Under the pieces are notes generated by a model. That model was not told where the DNA came from. It ran no database searches and saw nothing but the letters and a program-made list of their open reading frames with translations. A stretch of DNA of 64,000 bases from Capsaspora owczarzaki ATCC 30864 (lineage: Eukaryota; Opisthokonta; Filasterea): positions 372,001 to 436,000 of the forward strand of contig NW_011887302.1 in NCBI RefSeq assembly GCF_000151315.2. Reading direction: 5' to 3'. Of the stretch, positions 33,692 through 45,400 are shown piece after piece; within the stretch, counting starts at the first letter, position 1, and every line of letters starts with the position of its first letter. A program made the translations under genes and the position numbers.

Positions 33692-33914
33692 GAGACTTAC
33701 CGAGCCAGCCGAGAATCAGCCAGCACATAAACAGCTCGACGGGGCTCTTGCGAAACGGCAGCGTCGGAAGCGCCTGCTGCTGCTGCTGTTGCTGCTGCTG
33801 ATGCTGCTGTTGGAGCTGCTGCTGGTGTTGCAGGTGCTGGTAGTACTGCCGGGGATGCACCTGCACCGCTGCAGACGGATGGTGGTGGTGGTGGTGGTGC
33901 TGCTGAGCGTACAT
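31973..33914 (-). CDS. Four-TM2-domain membrane protein with C-terminal RING finger
   Basis: Three exons, 33701-33914, 33199-33423 and 31973-33087, join to 517 aa. The N-terminus is His/Gln-rich. Four TM2 domains follow, each a helix pair with the turn motif: GAHHFYLGRIRWGFVYFFTL, GAHMFYVGKPLWGFIYFFTF, LHHLYLGRVGWFFLYLFTF and LHHFYLRRHCWGLVYLLTF, each ending in GVGWxVDxFR or a variant. A Pro/Ser-rich linker leads to a RING (C3HC4-like) finger, CMHCYERPV, CGHSALCSSC, CPVCHQLV, 10 residues from the end. It is likely a membrane-anchored E3 ubiquitin ligase; which membrane is not evident. Both introns are phase 1 and fall at the same spot in TM2 domains 1 and 2 (LG|AH), a sign of internal duplication. 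The start at 33914 (MYAQQHHHH) is chosen because a T-rich acceptor-like tract precedes it. Confidence 0.88.
33444..33500. repeat. GAT/AAT trinucleotide run in an intron
   Basis: GATGATGATAATAATAAT-type repeats inside the first intron of the TM2/RING gene. Confidence 0.9.
33652..33696. repeat. GA-rich simple repeat in an intron
   Basis: AAAGAGAGAG-type repeat directly next to the first donor site (GTAAGT on the minus strand) of the TM2/RING gene. Confidence 0.9.
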
Positions 33915-34458
33915 CTTGTGCACGAGAAGCAGAAGGAGGAGGACTGATCCTGGAAAAAAAAAAGAGCGAACGAGCGACGATGACGCAAAACACGCGACAG
34001 ACAGCACATCATCCGATCATTGCACAGCAGGATCGTCCATCCATTTCAAAGATCTTCAACAATTGACAAGCATAACAAAGTCAGGATGATTGTTGTGATG
34101 GAGAGAGCGAGGAGGAAGAAGACGAAGGCCTCAGACAATGGCGCAAACGCTGAGCTTTGATCCTTTGCATTGTTGTTGCCGTTAAATCTCCCCGTCATTC
34201 GCGTAAAAATGACGAGAAGGATTGTTTACAAGATTGTCGACTTGCAAACTCGTGGCTGGTTGGAATGCGACCACATCATTGCCAACAAAATCTGCCTGAA
34301 ACGTCAAACAACTGAAACGTTTGCTGTTTCAAAGTACTGCATGCAAAGTTCTATCCAACGATGCGTGCAAAGTTGTACACAATGAAACGCACTCGACTGC
34401 GTAGAGCTGCTACTCGTGCGACACACCATCAGATGCAGAGTAGAGATCACTCGGTTGG

Positions 34459-34549
<91 letters not shown>
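34459..34549. repeat. CT dinucleotide microsatellite
   Basis: About 45 CT units with a single CA interruption. Confidence 0.95.
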
Positions 34550-34552
<3 letters not shown>

Positions 34553-34747
34553 TCTTCCCCAAATCTCCAAATCTCCAAATCCCGCAAATCCCCTCGCAGC
34601 CTTTCTTGTTTCGCAGCTGCCCACTCAAAAGCGACTTGTTCAACTTTATCATCCACCTTTCCACTTTCTACAACCTTGTCGATCTGAGCTTCTTAGTCTT
34701 TTTTTTTTTCGGCTTTTTTGCTTGATCTTTGACTATCTGCTCTCCCA

Positions 34748-34751
<4 letters not shown>

Positions 34752-34789
<38 letters not shown>
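34752..34789. repeat. CT dinucleotide microsatellite in leader
   Basis: About 19 CT units shortly before the ATG at 34818. Confidence 0.95.
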
Positions 34790-34790
<1 letters not shown>

Positions 34791-34817
34791 TGCGTTTGCC
34801 TTCTTTTGTTTAGCAAC

Positions 34818-37800
34818 ATGTCTGGGCTGACTGCTGCGTTCGAGAGCGAGGAAGGCGCTGCACTGGGGCTCTCGTACGACCACGACGAGCACCAGCAGCC
34901 GACGTCACAGCAGCAGAGCAACAGCCCTCGCCCAGCAGCCGCCTCGCCACCACCACCATCATCATCATCATCGTCATCATCGTCACCAGTATCAGCATCA
35001 GCATCCGTCCTCGGTGCGTCTCTTCACTCACTCTGCTTTGCAATGCACTCCATTTCACTTTTTCTTCGCTTTCACGTTGCTCATCCGCCATTGCAGCAGG
35101 GGCTTCCGACTGAGCAAAGCGGGGGGGTTGGGTGCAATGTTGAGGCTTCTTTCTTTGTCTTTGGTTCTTTTTGTAATCCATTCCATGCGTCTCTCTGGCT
35201 GTCTGTATGTTGGGAGGGGGGGAACATACAGCGAGGGGGAGACAAGTGACTGCCTGCTGCTATGCTGCTAGTCCAGTGTCCCACTGCCTGTGCTTGTGCC
35301 TGTGATGAGATGTCACTTTACCAAGCACTTTTAGCAACTACAGATGGAAACGAGGGCAAAACAAACAGACCACTCCGAACGAGTGAAGATGCGACGCGCT
35401 ACAGCGAGTGATGCTGTTGGGTCGAGTTTTCAAGTTTCCCCCCACAACTCACACATACACTCATTCATACGCACATCGCTGTCAATGTCCATATGGAACA
35501 CCCTTATCAGATACACAATGGGTCATGATGATGATGATCCAGTCTCTCTCCAAAAGTCATCCCTTCATCACGTCGTCCTGCAGATTTGGCACCCAACCAC
35601 CACCCCTTCAACCACCCCTGCAACCACCACCCCCAAACAGACGCATTTTCGCGTGACTTTGCACACACCTGCGTTTGGAGTGCGTTCATGTGCAGATCAT
35701 CAGCTCACCCCACTGCTTGTATTCTGTCCTTGAATCTCAGGACAAGCTCCGAAACCAACGCTGGCCGCAGCTGCTGCAGCAGCAAACCAGGACATTGCCA
35801 ACTCAAGACCAAGCTCACCAAAAGCTCCCCCAAAGTACACTGTCGCGGGCTCAGACACGCTCGCAAGCATTGCTGTGCGCTTTGGAGTCACCTCGTCCGA
35901 GATTGTCGCCGTCAACCGACTCGTGTCAAGGACACTGTTTCCTGGCCAGGTAAGCCTCCCTGAAATTGTGACAAGTCGCTGTTGCTTGTCCGCCCATGTA
36001 CATAACGCTTTTAATGCCGTTTCTCACCTCGTATGGTGTGGAATTCACAGGTCATTTCGTTGCCAGCATCCGCCGTCGTTTTGCCGCCTTCGTCATCCTC
36101 GCCATCCTCCTCCACCGCGACCTCTACCACATCCCCCTCTAACTCATCTACCGCAGCTACCACCCCCGCCTTGAAAGAATTGGATGCGGCACCACTAGCG
36201 CCGTCCGCCAGCGAATCCATCCTCGCAGCGTCCGCCCAAGCACTCGTGACGGCCCAGGCAGCCCTGAAGGCGTCTCGCTATGCGGGAAGCAGCAGCAACC
36301 TGCTCGGAGACACCACCAAGCAGCGAGCGGCGACGTCCGCTCCCATTGGCATCTCACGATCAAACTCCTCCCTCGGAACCAAAGAGCCACACGGCAGTCC
36401 GTCGTCATCCAGCCTGATGTTTTTGCACCAAAAGTTCTCACCTACCGCCGTCTCACCTATCGATGTTTCGCCAGCCAGCTCGCCTTTGCCGGTTGCGGAA
36501 CCAAAACTGCTCTCCAGCAGCTTGAAGCGCGCAACTGGAGGCTTTGCCAACACGCTTGCGTCCGTGTTGACGTTGGGCTGGGCAGACGACAGGTCATCTC
36601 CGCCACAGCAGCAGCAACAACAACAACCACAGACGCAGCCACAGTCGCTGACGCAGGAGGTGCCACGTGAAAATCCCGTGTACGATAGCGACATCCCGCT
36701 CAATTTGGAACGCTTCTTCCAAATATCCGACAACCAGTGCTCAATTTCGTGCTACCTGTTGACTGCCAATCGAGGCACGGTGTACGGCATCTTGAGCATC
36801 TCTCCTGCCGAAATTGTCTTCCACCCTGACGACGACGACCCAATAGTGGTGAATCGAGGGGTCGATCCTTACTCTTTCCATTGCTCCTTGACGCGACTGA
36901 TTGCGTATGAGGTGGTTGAAGCCTTCCCCGCGCAGAGCATTTCAGCGGTACGAAGTTATTGAATTTGTGGTTTTTTGGGGGTTTGGCTTTGTTGTGGCTT
37001 TGTTTTGTTCTGGAAGTCCTCAACTAACCCGCCTCCGCCATGACAGACTGCGCTAAATGTCGATCCACAAGAAGTGCGGTATCTCGCCATCACCATTGAG
37101 GGCAGTGCGGCTGCTATTCCGATTGACCAGGACGATGACTATAAGGCCCGCTATTGGCTTGCCATCAGCGTCAAATAGTAAGTTAGGAGGCGGGGCAAAG
37201 TGCCTCGTTGCCTGGTGGACTGTTTCTGAACTTGCCTCTCTATCTGCTTGGCATCAGTGTCGACTCGGTTTTGGTCCATCTCTTCCAATGCGCGGATCAC
37301 ATTGAGCCCGATTCGGTCCTCAATCTGTCTGGCATTACAGAAGCGTTGCGCGAGACCACGCCCCGATATCAGCCACAACAGTGCGTTGCCTTTTGTTCCA
37401 GCTTGACATTTGAAACCTTGACATTTGAAACGAAAGTCTGGTTTCTTGTCGTCAACTCATCTCTATTTGGCTTCTTTTTGTCTCAGAATGGCTCATCCTG
37501 TCGAAGTGAGCCTTGATTTTGTTTCACAATCCTCAATCTTGACTCGTGAAATGGCTGTTGAGGTGAGTTTCACGAAGCCAAAGATGGATTTTGTGATCAA
37601 ACTCTTTTTCGGATTTTGTGATGAAACTCTTTTTTGTGTTAACCGGCCATGACTTGAATTCTGCTAGATTATCAACGCACTGCCACTGCGAGTGCGTGAT
37701 AGTCCGTGGCACATCAACTACAGCACTTTTGCGCATGGAATCAGCTTGAAGACATTTTATCGCAACCAACTTCATATTCGAGAACATGCTGTTGTATTAC

Positions 37801-38308
37801 TCATCACTGACATGGATGGCAACGTAAGTGGATTGGTGCAACTCGACTGTACTCGTGATGAATCGTCAAACTGCGATGGTCTCTCACTATGAACCGGCTT
37901 TCTTCAGAAATTTGGCGCATATGCGTCGGAGCCGTTCCGAGTGACCGAAGGCTACATTGGGTCTGGCGAATGCTTCCTTTTCCGCCTCACTCCGACCTTT
38001 GAGGTCTTTCGTTGGACTTTTGCCAATCATTACTTTATGCATGGGACTATTGACGGCATCGCTATGGGTGGTGGCGAGTACGTATTGTTGTGTTTCGTTC
38101 GGATTCAGGTTGTTTGGCTTGGGCCTCCGTACTCACTTGGCCTTGTGTGCTCCTCTCTTTCAGCGGCGGGTTTGGCCTTTGGTTTGACAACGCGCTGCAC
38201 CACGGAGCCACCAAGCCGTGCCTGACGTTCGACAACCGACCTTTGACGGACAAGACAGATTTCTTCATCGCTGGTCTCGAGGCGTGGGCATTGCTTCCAT
38301 CCCCTTAA
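34818..38308 (+). CDS. OXR1: OXR1/NCOA7-type LysM-TLDc protein
   Basis: Nine exons, 34818-35013, 35741-35949, 36051-36947, 37047-37177, 37258-37380, 37487-37562, 37668-37823, 37908-38077 and 38164-38308, join to 700 aa. A LysM domain lies at about 98-143 (YTVAGSDTLASIAVRFGVTS, VNRLVSRTLFPGQ). After a Ser/Pro/Gln-rich linker comes a GRAM-like middle domain (TVYGILSISPAEIVFHPDDD). A TLDc domain runs from about 525 to the end (INALPLRVRDSPWHINYST, HGISLKTFYRN, VTEGYIGSGECFLF, GGFGLWFDNALHHG). This is the OXR1/NCOA7 arrangement. TLDc proteins of this family protect against oxidative stress and regulate the vacuolar H+-ATPase. The first intron is the longest at 727 nt. It is longer than a TLDc-only form, and the LysM here is the intracellular OXR1 type (no signal peptide). 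Confidence 0.93.
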
Positions 38309-38479
38309 GAGACCCTGAATATTGTTATCCAATTCATAGAAACAAAATGTACTAGCCCAACATTAAAGATGAAAAATAAATGTATTTCGAATTTTGCGAT
38401 AACTTTTTTTTTTTGTTTCCATGAGATGGATCCGCACGAGTTCAACAAGACAACAGATGAACAAGCTGCATAAGGGACG

Positions 38480-41400
38480 CTATCCATTAAAGCTGCGAAC
38501 GTCCTCAGCTCGCACGCCAAGTTCATTGCGCAGCATCGAAGTGACGTCGCGCATGAAAGTGGGTCGGCCGCAGATAAAAATGGACGGTCGACCTTCAGGC
38601 CCACTGCCTACATTGGTGGCCAGTGTTGGTACTTCGTCTTCATCGACCCTCATTGAGCAGGAGCTGGACGAGTCCGCCACAGAGGACTCTGGCGTGCAAC
38701 CAAGAACTTGCAGCAGGTGCTCGCAAAGGATGGTTGGATTGACAATGCCATACGAGCAGGTGGCTGGATCCGGTGCATTCAATGCTTGATCGCTCGGTGG
38801 CAGCGCAGGCGCCACGTCCATGCGCTGAGCATTGGAGAACGACGATGCCTGCGAGAAGGCGACCGGTTGGAAGAAGCTCTTGATCGAGCTCTGCTCGCCC
38901 TCGGTGCCAGGCGCATAATGTACAACGTGGTGCACGTGGAACCACGAATTCATCTCTGCCAGCGCTTGAAGCTCGCTGTACGCAAGAATATCTTGCACAG
39001 TTTGATTGCAAAAGACCAGCGCTACAACAAGCGGAGATTGCCCGACCATGTGGCGTCGCTTGTTTTCACCAACGCAATTGCGAATGATGCGCAGCATTGG
39101 CGTGATGCCAGTGCCTCCGGCGACCATTCCAATGCGATGCAGAGAGCCCAGGCTTACTGGCACGCCCAGCGTCCCGCTAACGTCAATCATGTCGCCGATG
39201 CGCAAGCGTGTGAGGCTTGGCGTAAACAAGCCGTCGTTGTACCGCTTGACAAGGAACTCGAGCTCGGCAGCTGTGCCGCTGGGCAGTGCTCGCACGCGCA
39301 CAGGCGTGTAAGGACGTGAAATGTTCATAAACTCGACTTGCAGTGCCAAATCGACGTGCTGCGCAATGCCAACAATGCCCACGGCATCGCCGGATTCCTC
39401 CGGAAGCAGAACGCTGGAGGAACCGTCAATGGCATCCGGCAAGCTGGAAGCGCTCAATGACTGTGATGTGGATATGCGCGGCAATGGCAGGGGAACAACC
39501 ACCCGCAGCCAAACAGTGTTGTGATTGGCGGTGCTGATGGCAGTGACTCGGCCTGCGTTGAATCGCGTCGAGACTGAATCGGAAGAACATAAACCAAAAG
39601 CAAAACAACAAAAAATGAGCTCAGCAACAATCAGGACACGACGCTCACGGCACGTCAGCAAACTACTCACCTGGAGAGCTGATGCCGCCGGAGAGGTGAA
39701 CGGGTTGAGTGACCATCGGCTGAGCGACATTGGCAAGAACAGGAGAAGCTGTGCCACCAATGTCAGGAGTGGAAGTCCACGGCATCCACTCTTGACTGAC
39801 CGCGCCAAGTTTGCGAACCATTGTGCCGGGTTGGGCCTTGGGCAAGGACACGCCAAGCTTTGCAGCAGCCACGTTGGTGACACACAACTCGGATTGGATG
39901 GTGGTACCAAGATCAGCGCGGAAAAAGAGCCGCCGCTTGGCCTGGGTGGCTGGCGACGCAGCATGGCTGTTGATGGCGGGGAGCTTGTCGACACTCCCGC
40001 TTGGAGAAGGACCCGCAGAAACTACTGGAGGAACAACGAGCAGCTCCAGGGCAATGGAGTCTCGACCAAAGCGCTCTTGCACAATGTCGGACTTGGTGAC
40101 GCCCTTCACGTAAAGAATAACAACAATGTGGGTGGATGTTTCATACCAGTCGTAGCGGACGCCAGGCTCGCCGGAAGTCGTCAATGGCGCCACGACAGAT
40201 GGCATTGGCGGCTGTTGGACGACGGACTGCTTGGAAAGTCGGGCCATCTCGCTCGCCGAGAAGAGGTTGGATGCGCTGGAGGATGGGCCGAGGCGCTTGT
40301 TCGACGTCGTGATGGTGAGCGGCTGGGCAAACACGGACGACGCGCTCGCACGAGCCACCCGACCGCTGCTGCTGCTGCTGCTTGTGCTGCTGGAAAGACT
40401 GCTGGCACTGCCACCCGCGGACGGAACAATCATCTTGTTGTCGCGCGTCAATTGGCCTTCCATCTTGTCGCCGTTGTCATCGTCGTCCTCGTCCTCGTCC
40501 TCCGCGTACGGATTGTCCGGGACCAAGAAGCCAATCAAGCACTTTTCCAACATGGACTCGGCATTCACCCACGCATGGATGTCTTGGAACAGCTGGGTGC
40601 CATCGCGACCGGCCGCCTTCATTAACTCGGCTTCACCGCCTGGGTGATATGCCACATAACGCGTAATGTTGTACACCTTGCCTCGCAGCGCCATCCAACA
40701 GTCTGTGCGTGACGCATGCTTTTGCAAATCGCGGAGCGTCACGCGCAGCAAGTGTTGGCGGCCAACGCCGCCAGTCAGATCGATGCCCGTTTCGCGTGTG
40801 AGTCGCACCCAGTCGTTCAATCCATATCCAGGAGCGAGACGGACCTGAACGAATGGAGGCCAAAATTGTTTTTCGCAGTTCGATTTAGGAAAAGATCAAG
40901 TCAGCCGAGGTAAACAATAACAAACAAACAAACAAACAAACAAACAAGCTCACGCACTCGCTCAGACAAAACCACAACCACAACCACAGCCACAACCACC
41001 CACACAGCAACACGCCAGTCAAACCGAAAAAAAGGACCAAACATGCGCCCATGACCAACTTGTGCCAATGTTGTGATTGTTGATCGAAAATGCTCGTGTG
41101 ACAGGCAACCTCGCACCCCCACTGTTGCTGCTTTGTCTGTCACAAGTCCTCTGTGTTTGTTCCTTCTCGTCATGTTTGCTGCTTGAATTTACGATTCGTC
41201 GGAGCTGGTCGTATTGCGTTCTGCATGCGTTGCGTTGAACCAGCATTGTGTGTCGCAGCGGTTGAGAATCGGCCGATGCTGTTCGGGTTCCTCGTCGTCT
41301 CGTCCTCTCGTTCTCATCCTCCTCCCTCATCGTCACTCAACTCACTTCATCTACAATTCCATGCCCTTACTGCTCACCGAATGAATGACGAGTGAGTTGG

Positions 41401-42099
41401 CTGCCGTGTATTGTATGGGCGTAATCTGCTGGACGACAGCGAGAACTTCCCACTTCCCCCGATGCCGCACTCCCAAGCAAAGAGTACAACCCCATTCACC
41501 ACTCTCCCTCTCTCCCTCTCTCTCCCTCTACTCTGCTCTTTGGGTGGATGCAGCTCGTCACGCACCCTCGTTGCCCAATTGAAGAACCGAGGCAGAGAAC
41601 CGGGGAACAACAGTCCCATCGTCTCACATATGCTCACAGTGTCGCACTTGTTTGAAACAGACGACCTTCCCTCCTCGCTTCCCCTCTTTCCCCATCATAC
41701 ACTCTCCGATGTCAACAACAAAGGCGTCGCAGCAAGCAATTGGTATGTCACTCGACAATGCACGCGAGCCACAGGCGCGCTTCTGGACCACACGGCAAAT
41801 GGAAGAGCGACAAGTGCGAAAACGAGCTCGCGCTTCCGTCTGTGGCACACGGAGCTTTCTCTGCTGTCTCTGCCATCTCCATTCTGCACCAGAGGGGACA
41901 CTTGGGAATGGACAAAGACAGAAAGCGAGGGGGGGGGGCCAGGGCTCACCTTGTTGCGCGAGGTCGGCCGTGTTCCTGCTGGCACAACCAGCGTCGGAGC
42001 AGTAGACGAGCCATTGCCATTGCCGTTGGTGGCTGAGGATGCACTACCGCCAGCACGCTGCGGAGAGTCGAACGCCGGGAACGACGGTCGTTGCAGCAT
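38480..42099 (-). CDS. CYB5R4: Cytochrome b5 reductase 4-like (b5 + CS + FAD/NADH reductase)
   Basis: Three exons, 41950-42099, 39671-40844 and 38480-39573, join to 805 aa. The start MLQRPSFPAFDSPQR resembles human CYB5R4. The conserved APGYGLNDWVRLT precedes a cytochrome b5 domain with its heme ligands H117 (YHPGG) and H140 (DIHAWVN). After a Ser-rich acidic linker a CS (p23-like) domain follows (VRYDWYETSTHIVVILYVK). The last exon is a cytochrome b5 reductase module with the FAD motif RPYTPV and the NADH motif GGTGITPMLRIIRN. The usual CGPxxF reads CGRPTF here, and a long insert lies between these. The protein is soluble/ER-associated and moves electrons from NAD(P)H to heme. It is much longer than human (521 aa) because of the linkers. 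The first intron is 1,105 nt and holds a CAAA repeat (40919-40948). Confidence 0.95.
40919..40948. repeat. CAAA simple repeat in intron 1 of the CYB5R4-like gene
   Basis: Seven or so CAAA units about 75 nt from the exon 2 acceptor. Confidence 0.9.
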
Positions 42100-42415
42100 C
42101 GGGTGTGAAATGAATGAGATGGGGTGGTTTTGGCGGGAAAAGAGAAAGGACAGGGGGAGGGGAAAGAGAAAGGGGAAAGAGAAAGCGGGAGGACGAAAAA
42201 GGCGGGAAGTTGAAAATGTAGAGTGGAAAAAAATGGGGCAACCTTGCTGTGTATCAATCGCACAGGAAAGACGTGGGAAGATGGAATATGGGGAGTATGG
42301 GTCAAGGAGGCAAGAACGAACGTTTCAATCAACAACAACAACAACAAAAAGACACACACGCACAACAATCGCAACAACACAAAGGGGAAAAATAGCTTCT
42401 TGTCGCAACAGCCCT
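42100..42415. other. Short intergenic region
   Basis: Spacer between the 5' end of the CYB5R4-like gene and the 3' end of the NUP205-like gene. Purine-rich on the plus strand; nothing else is seen. Confidence 0.5.
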
Positions 42416-45400
42416 TTATTGCTTGCCGCCAAGAACAAGCAAATCACGAAGCCGACGGACGATGGAGTGAGCAAACGTGAAAGATGTGCTCGGCTTGAAC
42501 TCGAGCTGAGCCTGCACATGAAGGAGAGAGGAGAAAAAAAGGAGGAGGAAACAAAAATGGTGAGCACCAACAACGCAAAACCAAGGTATCATCAAAAACC
42601 AAAAAACCAAAAAGCAAAAATTCCGCTAACCTCGCTGATGCTGGAAATCTGAGTAAGAACATCTCGCAGCGCAGTGAGCGCATCTTGCTGCAGCTGCTCA
42701 ATGTCGTGAGCAGTGAGATTTGCGACAGACGCCGACTGCAGTGCAAACCCAAGCGCGTCGCTGGACGCGTCCGCGCCGTTGCGAGCAGGAGATGACAGTG
42801 TGTTATCTGTAAATGCGCCTGGTCGCGTCACCACAGCAAGCTGACCCAGCGGCTTGAAATGCACCAAAAAGTATTCGAGGTGTTGCCACAGCAAGAACAC
42901 GGTGTTTTCAATAATGTCTGTGCAGAAACCAGTCAAGAACGGACATGGTCAGTATTCCATACACTCAGATGCTGCAAATAGATGGCTCGCAACTGTCGAC
43001 AAAAACTCACATAACAAAGAATTAATCATGTTGGCGTCCTCTGCGGCCGTCTGCATCAAGCGAACACGCGCCAAATCCTGGCGTTGGGAGGTGGAAATGT
43101 CGCTGGTGAATGGGATGCCAGAGTCTGCCGCAAGCTGCCAGATTTCGAGCGTCATCACACAAAGACCGAAAATGAATTGGTCAGTACAAGACAAACACTA
43201 CACTGCCCAATTGCAAACTCGGCGGCGTACCTGAGAAACTTCCTCGCTACTGAGTTCGGAAACGTGGGAAGCGCGATACAGCATCCGCTTGTGGTGATCG
43301 GCGACTTGAAGCAGCGAAACGACGCACGATTGCAAAAAGTGGGTCATCAAGCCCAATGTCGGCTGGTGCGCACTGACGTTGCCTGTAGTGAACAGAACGA
43401 AAACAAAGCAAATAAAAAAACGAAAAATAAAAAGGGATTGAGATCGGGTGAGCGATGAAACAACAAGACATGAAACAAAACGACAAAGTTTTTGTTGGTA
43501 AAAGTCACACTACCTTCAAGTTGCGGGCTTTGGTCGAGAAAGTGGGCAGGAAAAGAACTCGGCGGTTGATTGCAGAACCTACACCCAAAACAATCTTGTG
43601 GTTTAGCTCATTCGATTTTTTTTTTCAAAGTCTTCAAACACACCACAATGCCCTGCCACCTCGTTGACACCAAAATACTCCTCACCTCGACTGTCAGACA
43701 GGGTCAAAGCATGACAGTAGCTGACAAGGTTGGCGCAGATCTGCTCGGCAGCCACACGCGCGGCACGCTGCTCGGCTTGCGAAAACTCGACGGCGCGAGT
43801 GGCCCACCATTCTCGTGCGCTGAGGCTGCTGTCGCCACTGGTAGCAATAAAGGTTGTTGGGGGGCCAACAGTCAACGATGCGGCGAGCGTGTTGGAGTGC
43901 GCCGAGCTGGTCGCAACCTTGCTGCCAGCCGCAACAATCAGGGCCGGCATGAATCGCGGCAGAAGGTCGATGATGAGCTGATGGAAGCGCGAAGCACGCG
44001 CCTGCAGAGAATCCTGAATCAGGCTGTCGTGCTCGGCAACCTGCGCAAAAATGGCCGTCACTAACGACAGCTCCTCGAGCGCAGCAAGCGTGAGGCGAGG
44101 CAGCCTGTCGCGAAGAATTGTGGTGAACGTCTCTGCGTGGCGGTTGATGAAGGCAAGCGCTTGACGCGCGGCATCGAGGTGGTGCGGGCAGGACGAGAGC
44201 ACGCTAAGAACCACACGAAGCACGGGCAAGACCAATCGATGGTACCGCTCGAGGGAGGTCGGCACGAAAGCGCCATCCGCCTCCATGTCGTCCGCGAGCA
44301 TGGCAGAAAGCACGCGCGTGCCGTTGCCGTTGCCCGAGCCGCTGGCCGTCGCACCACCATCAGGGCGAGCGTCAATGAATCCGCAGTCGCCCAGGATTGG
44401 CAGCAGACGGAACTGAAGCAGACGCTCGGCGCCATCGCGGCCTTGGCTGGCGATTCGCAGCAGGAAGGCCATCTTGGACTCGTAGACGAAGAGCGGGTTG
44501 AGCGATGCTGGGTTTTCCACCAGCATTTCTCGCAGCGGCACGTCCTCAAGCGCAAGGTCTGCCACAACTTGCTTCAAAAACCCGCGCTCAGTCACGTACA
44601 TCATCCACTTGTTGTTGAAGCGGTCGCTGCCCACAAGCGTGTCAAGGATGGCAAACGCCATGGACTTCCAGACTTCTGGGCCATCGCGGGCATCGCTGCA
44701 AAGCGTGCGCACAAACACTTCGCCGTGGCTGGCAAAAATGTCGGCATTGCCCTGGATCAGTGCACGCTGCTGGGTGCCCAGACCGTCAGTGCCGACTGCG
44801 GCAGAGCCCAGCATGCCATCGCCGCGCTGCTGGCGCGGGAGCCACGACGAGAGTGCAATGCTGTTGGAGGCAGCCTGGAAGGGCGAGGTCACCATGCCTC
44901 CGGTAGGCTGCGCCAGCTGGATGTAATTCAACAGGGCGCCATACAGGTTGCCACGCATCGGCTTGGAGGACCCAGCCCGCAGAATACCCGCAAGCAGCCC
45001 GCGAAGAATGGCGTGCAGCTGGTCCACCGGCAAACGGGAGGTGGAGGCAGTCGAGACAATGCTCGACAGGTTGGACAAGAGCGCTTCGCTGTTGGAGGCA
45101 GAAGCGCCGCCCAGCGAGAGCGCGTCCAAGCCGAGGGCAATGCGGGCGGCACTGTGCTGACGCAATCGCGTGAGCAACGTGAGCGCAACGCCCGCCATCG
45201 ACGAGGCAAGGGGAATGGCGCAGTCGGGAGCGCTAATCTTTGGAAGAAGCATGAGCACGAGCTCGTACAGGACGTCCGCCTTGGTCTCGAGCTCGAAAAA
45301 GAGCTCGAACGTGCTGGTCAGGGAAATTTCCACAACATGGCGCCACGCTTCCAGCAGACGCGCCTTGCCATGGAAGAGCTCGCGGGACTGATTGCGATGC

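Larger units (their letters stand above)
33915..34817. promoter_or_regulatory. Divergent intergenic region with CT microsatellites
   Basis: This spacer separates the TM2/RING gene from the OXR1-like gene. Two CT runs are present (34459-34549 and 34752-34789); the second is within 30 bp of the OXR1-like ATG and is probably in its 5' leader. No gene is seen. Confidence 0.5.

Noticed and set aside
34416-35249. Plus-strand open frame of 277 codons across the CT microsatellites and OXR1 exon 1
   Set aside because: The Ser/Leu run is the translated CT repeat. The real frame starts at 34818 and exon 1 ends at a GTGCGT donor at 35013.
41411-42652. 413-codon plus-strand open frame over CYB5R4 intron 1 and exon 1
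   Set aside because: Low-complexity, Arg/Lys/Glu- and Ser/Leu-rich, spans a confirmed exon on the other strand, and has no similarity.
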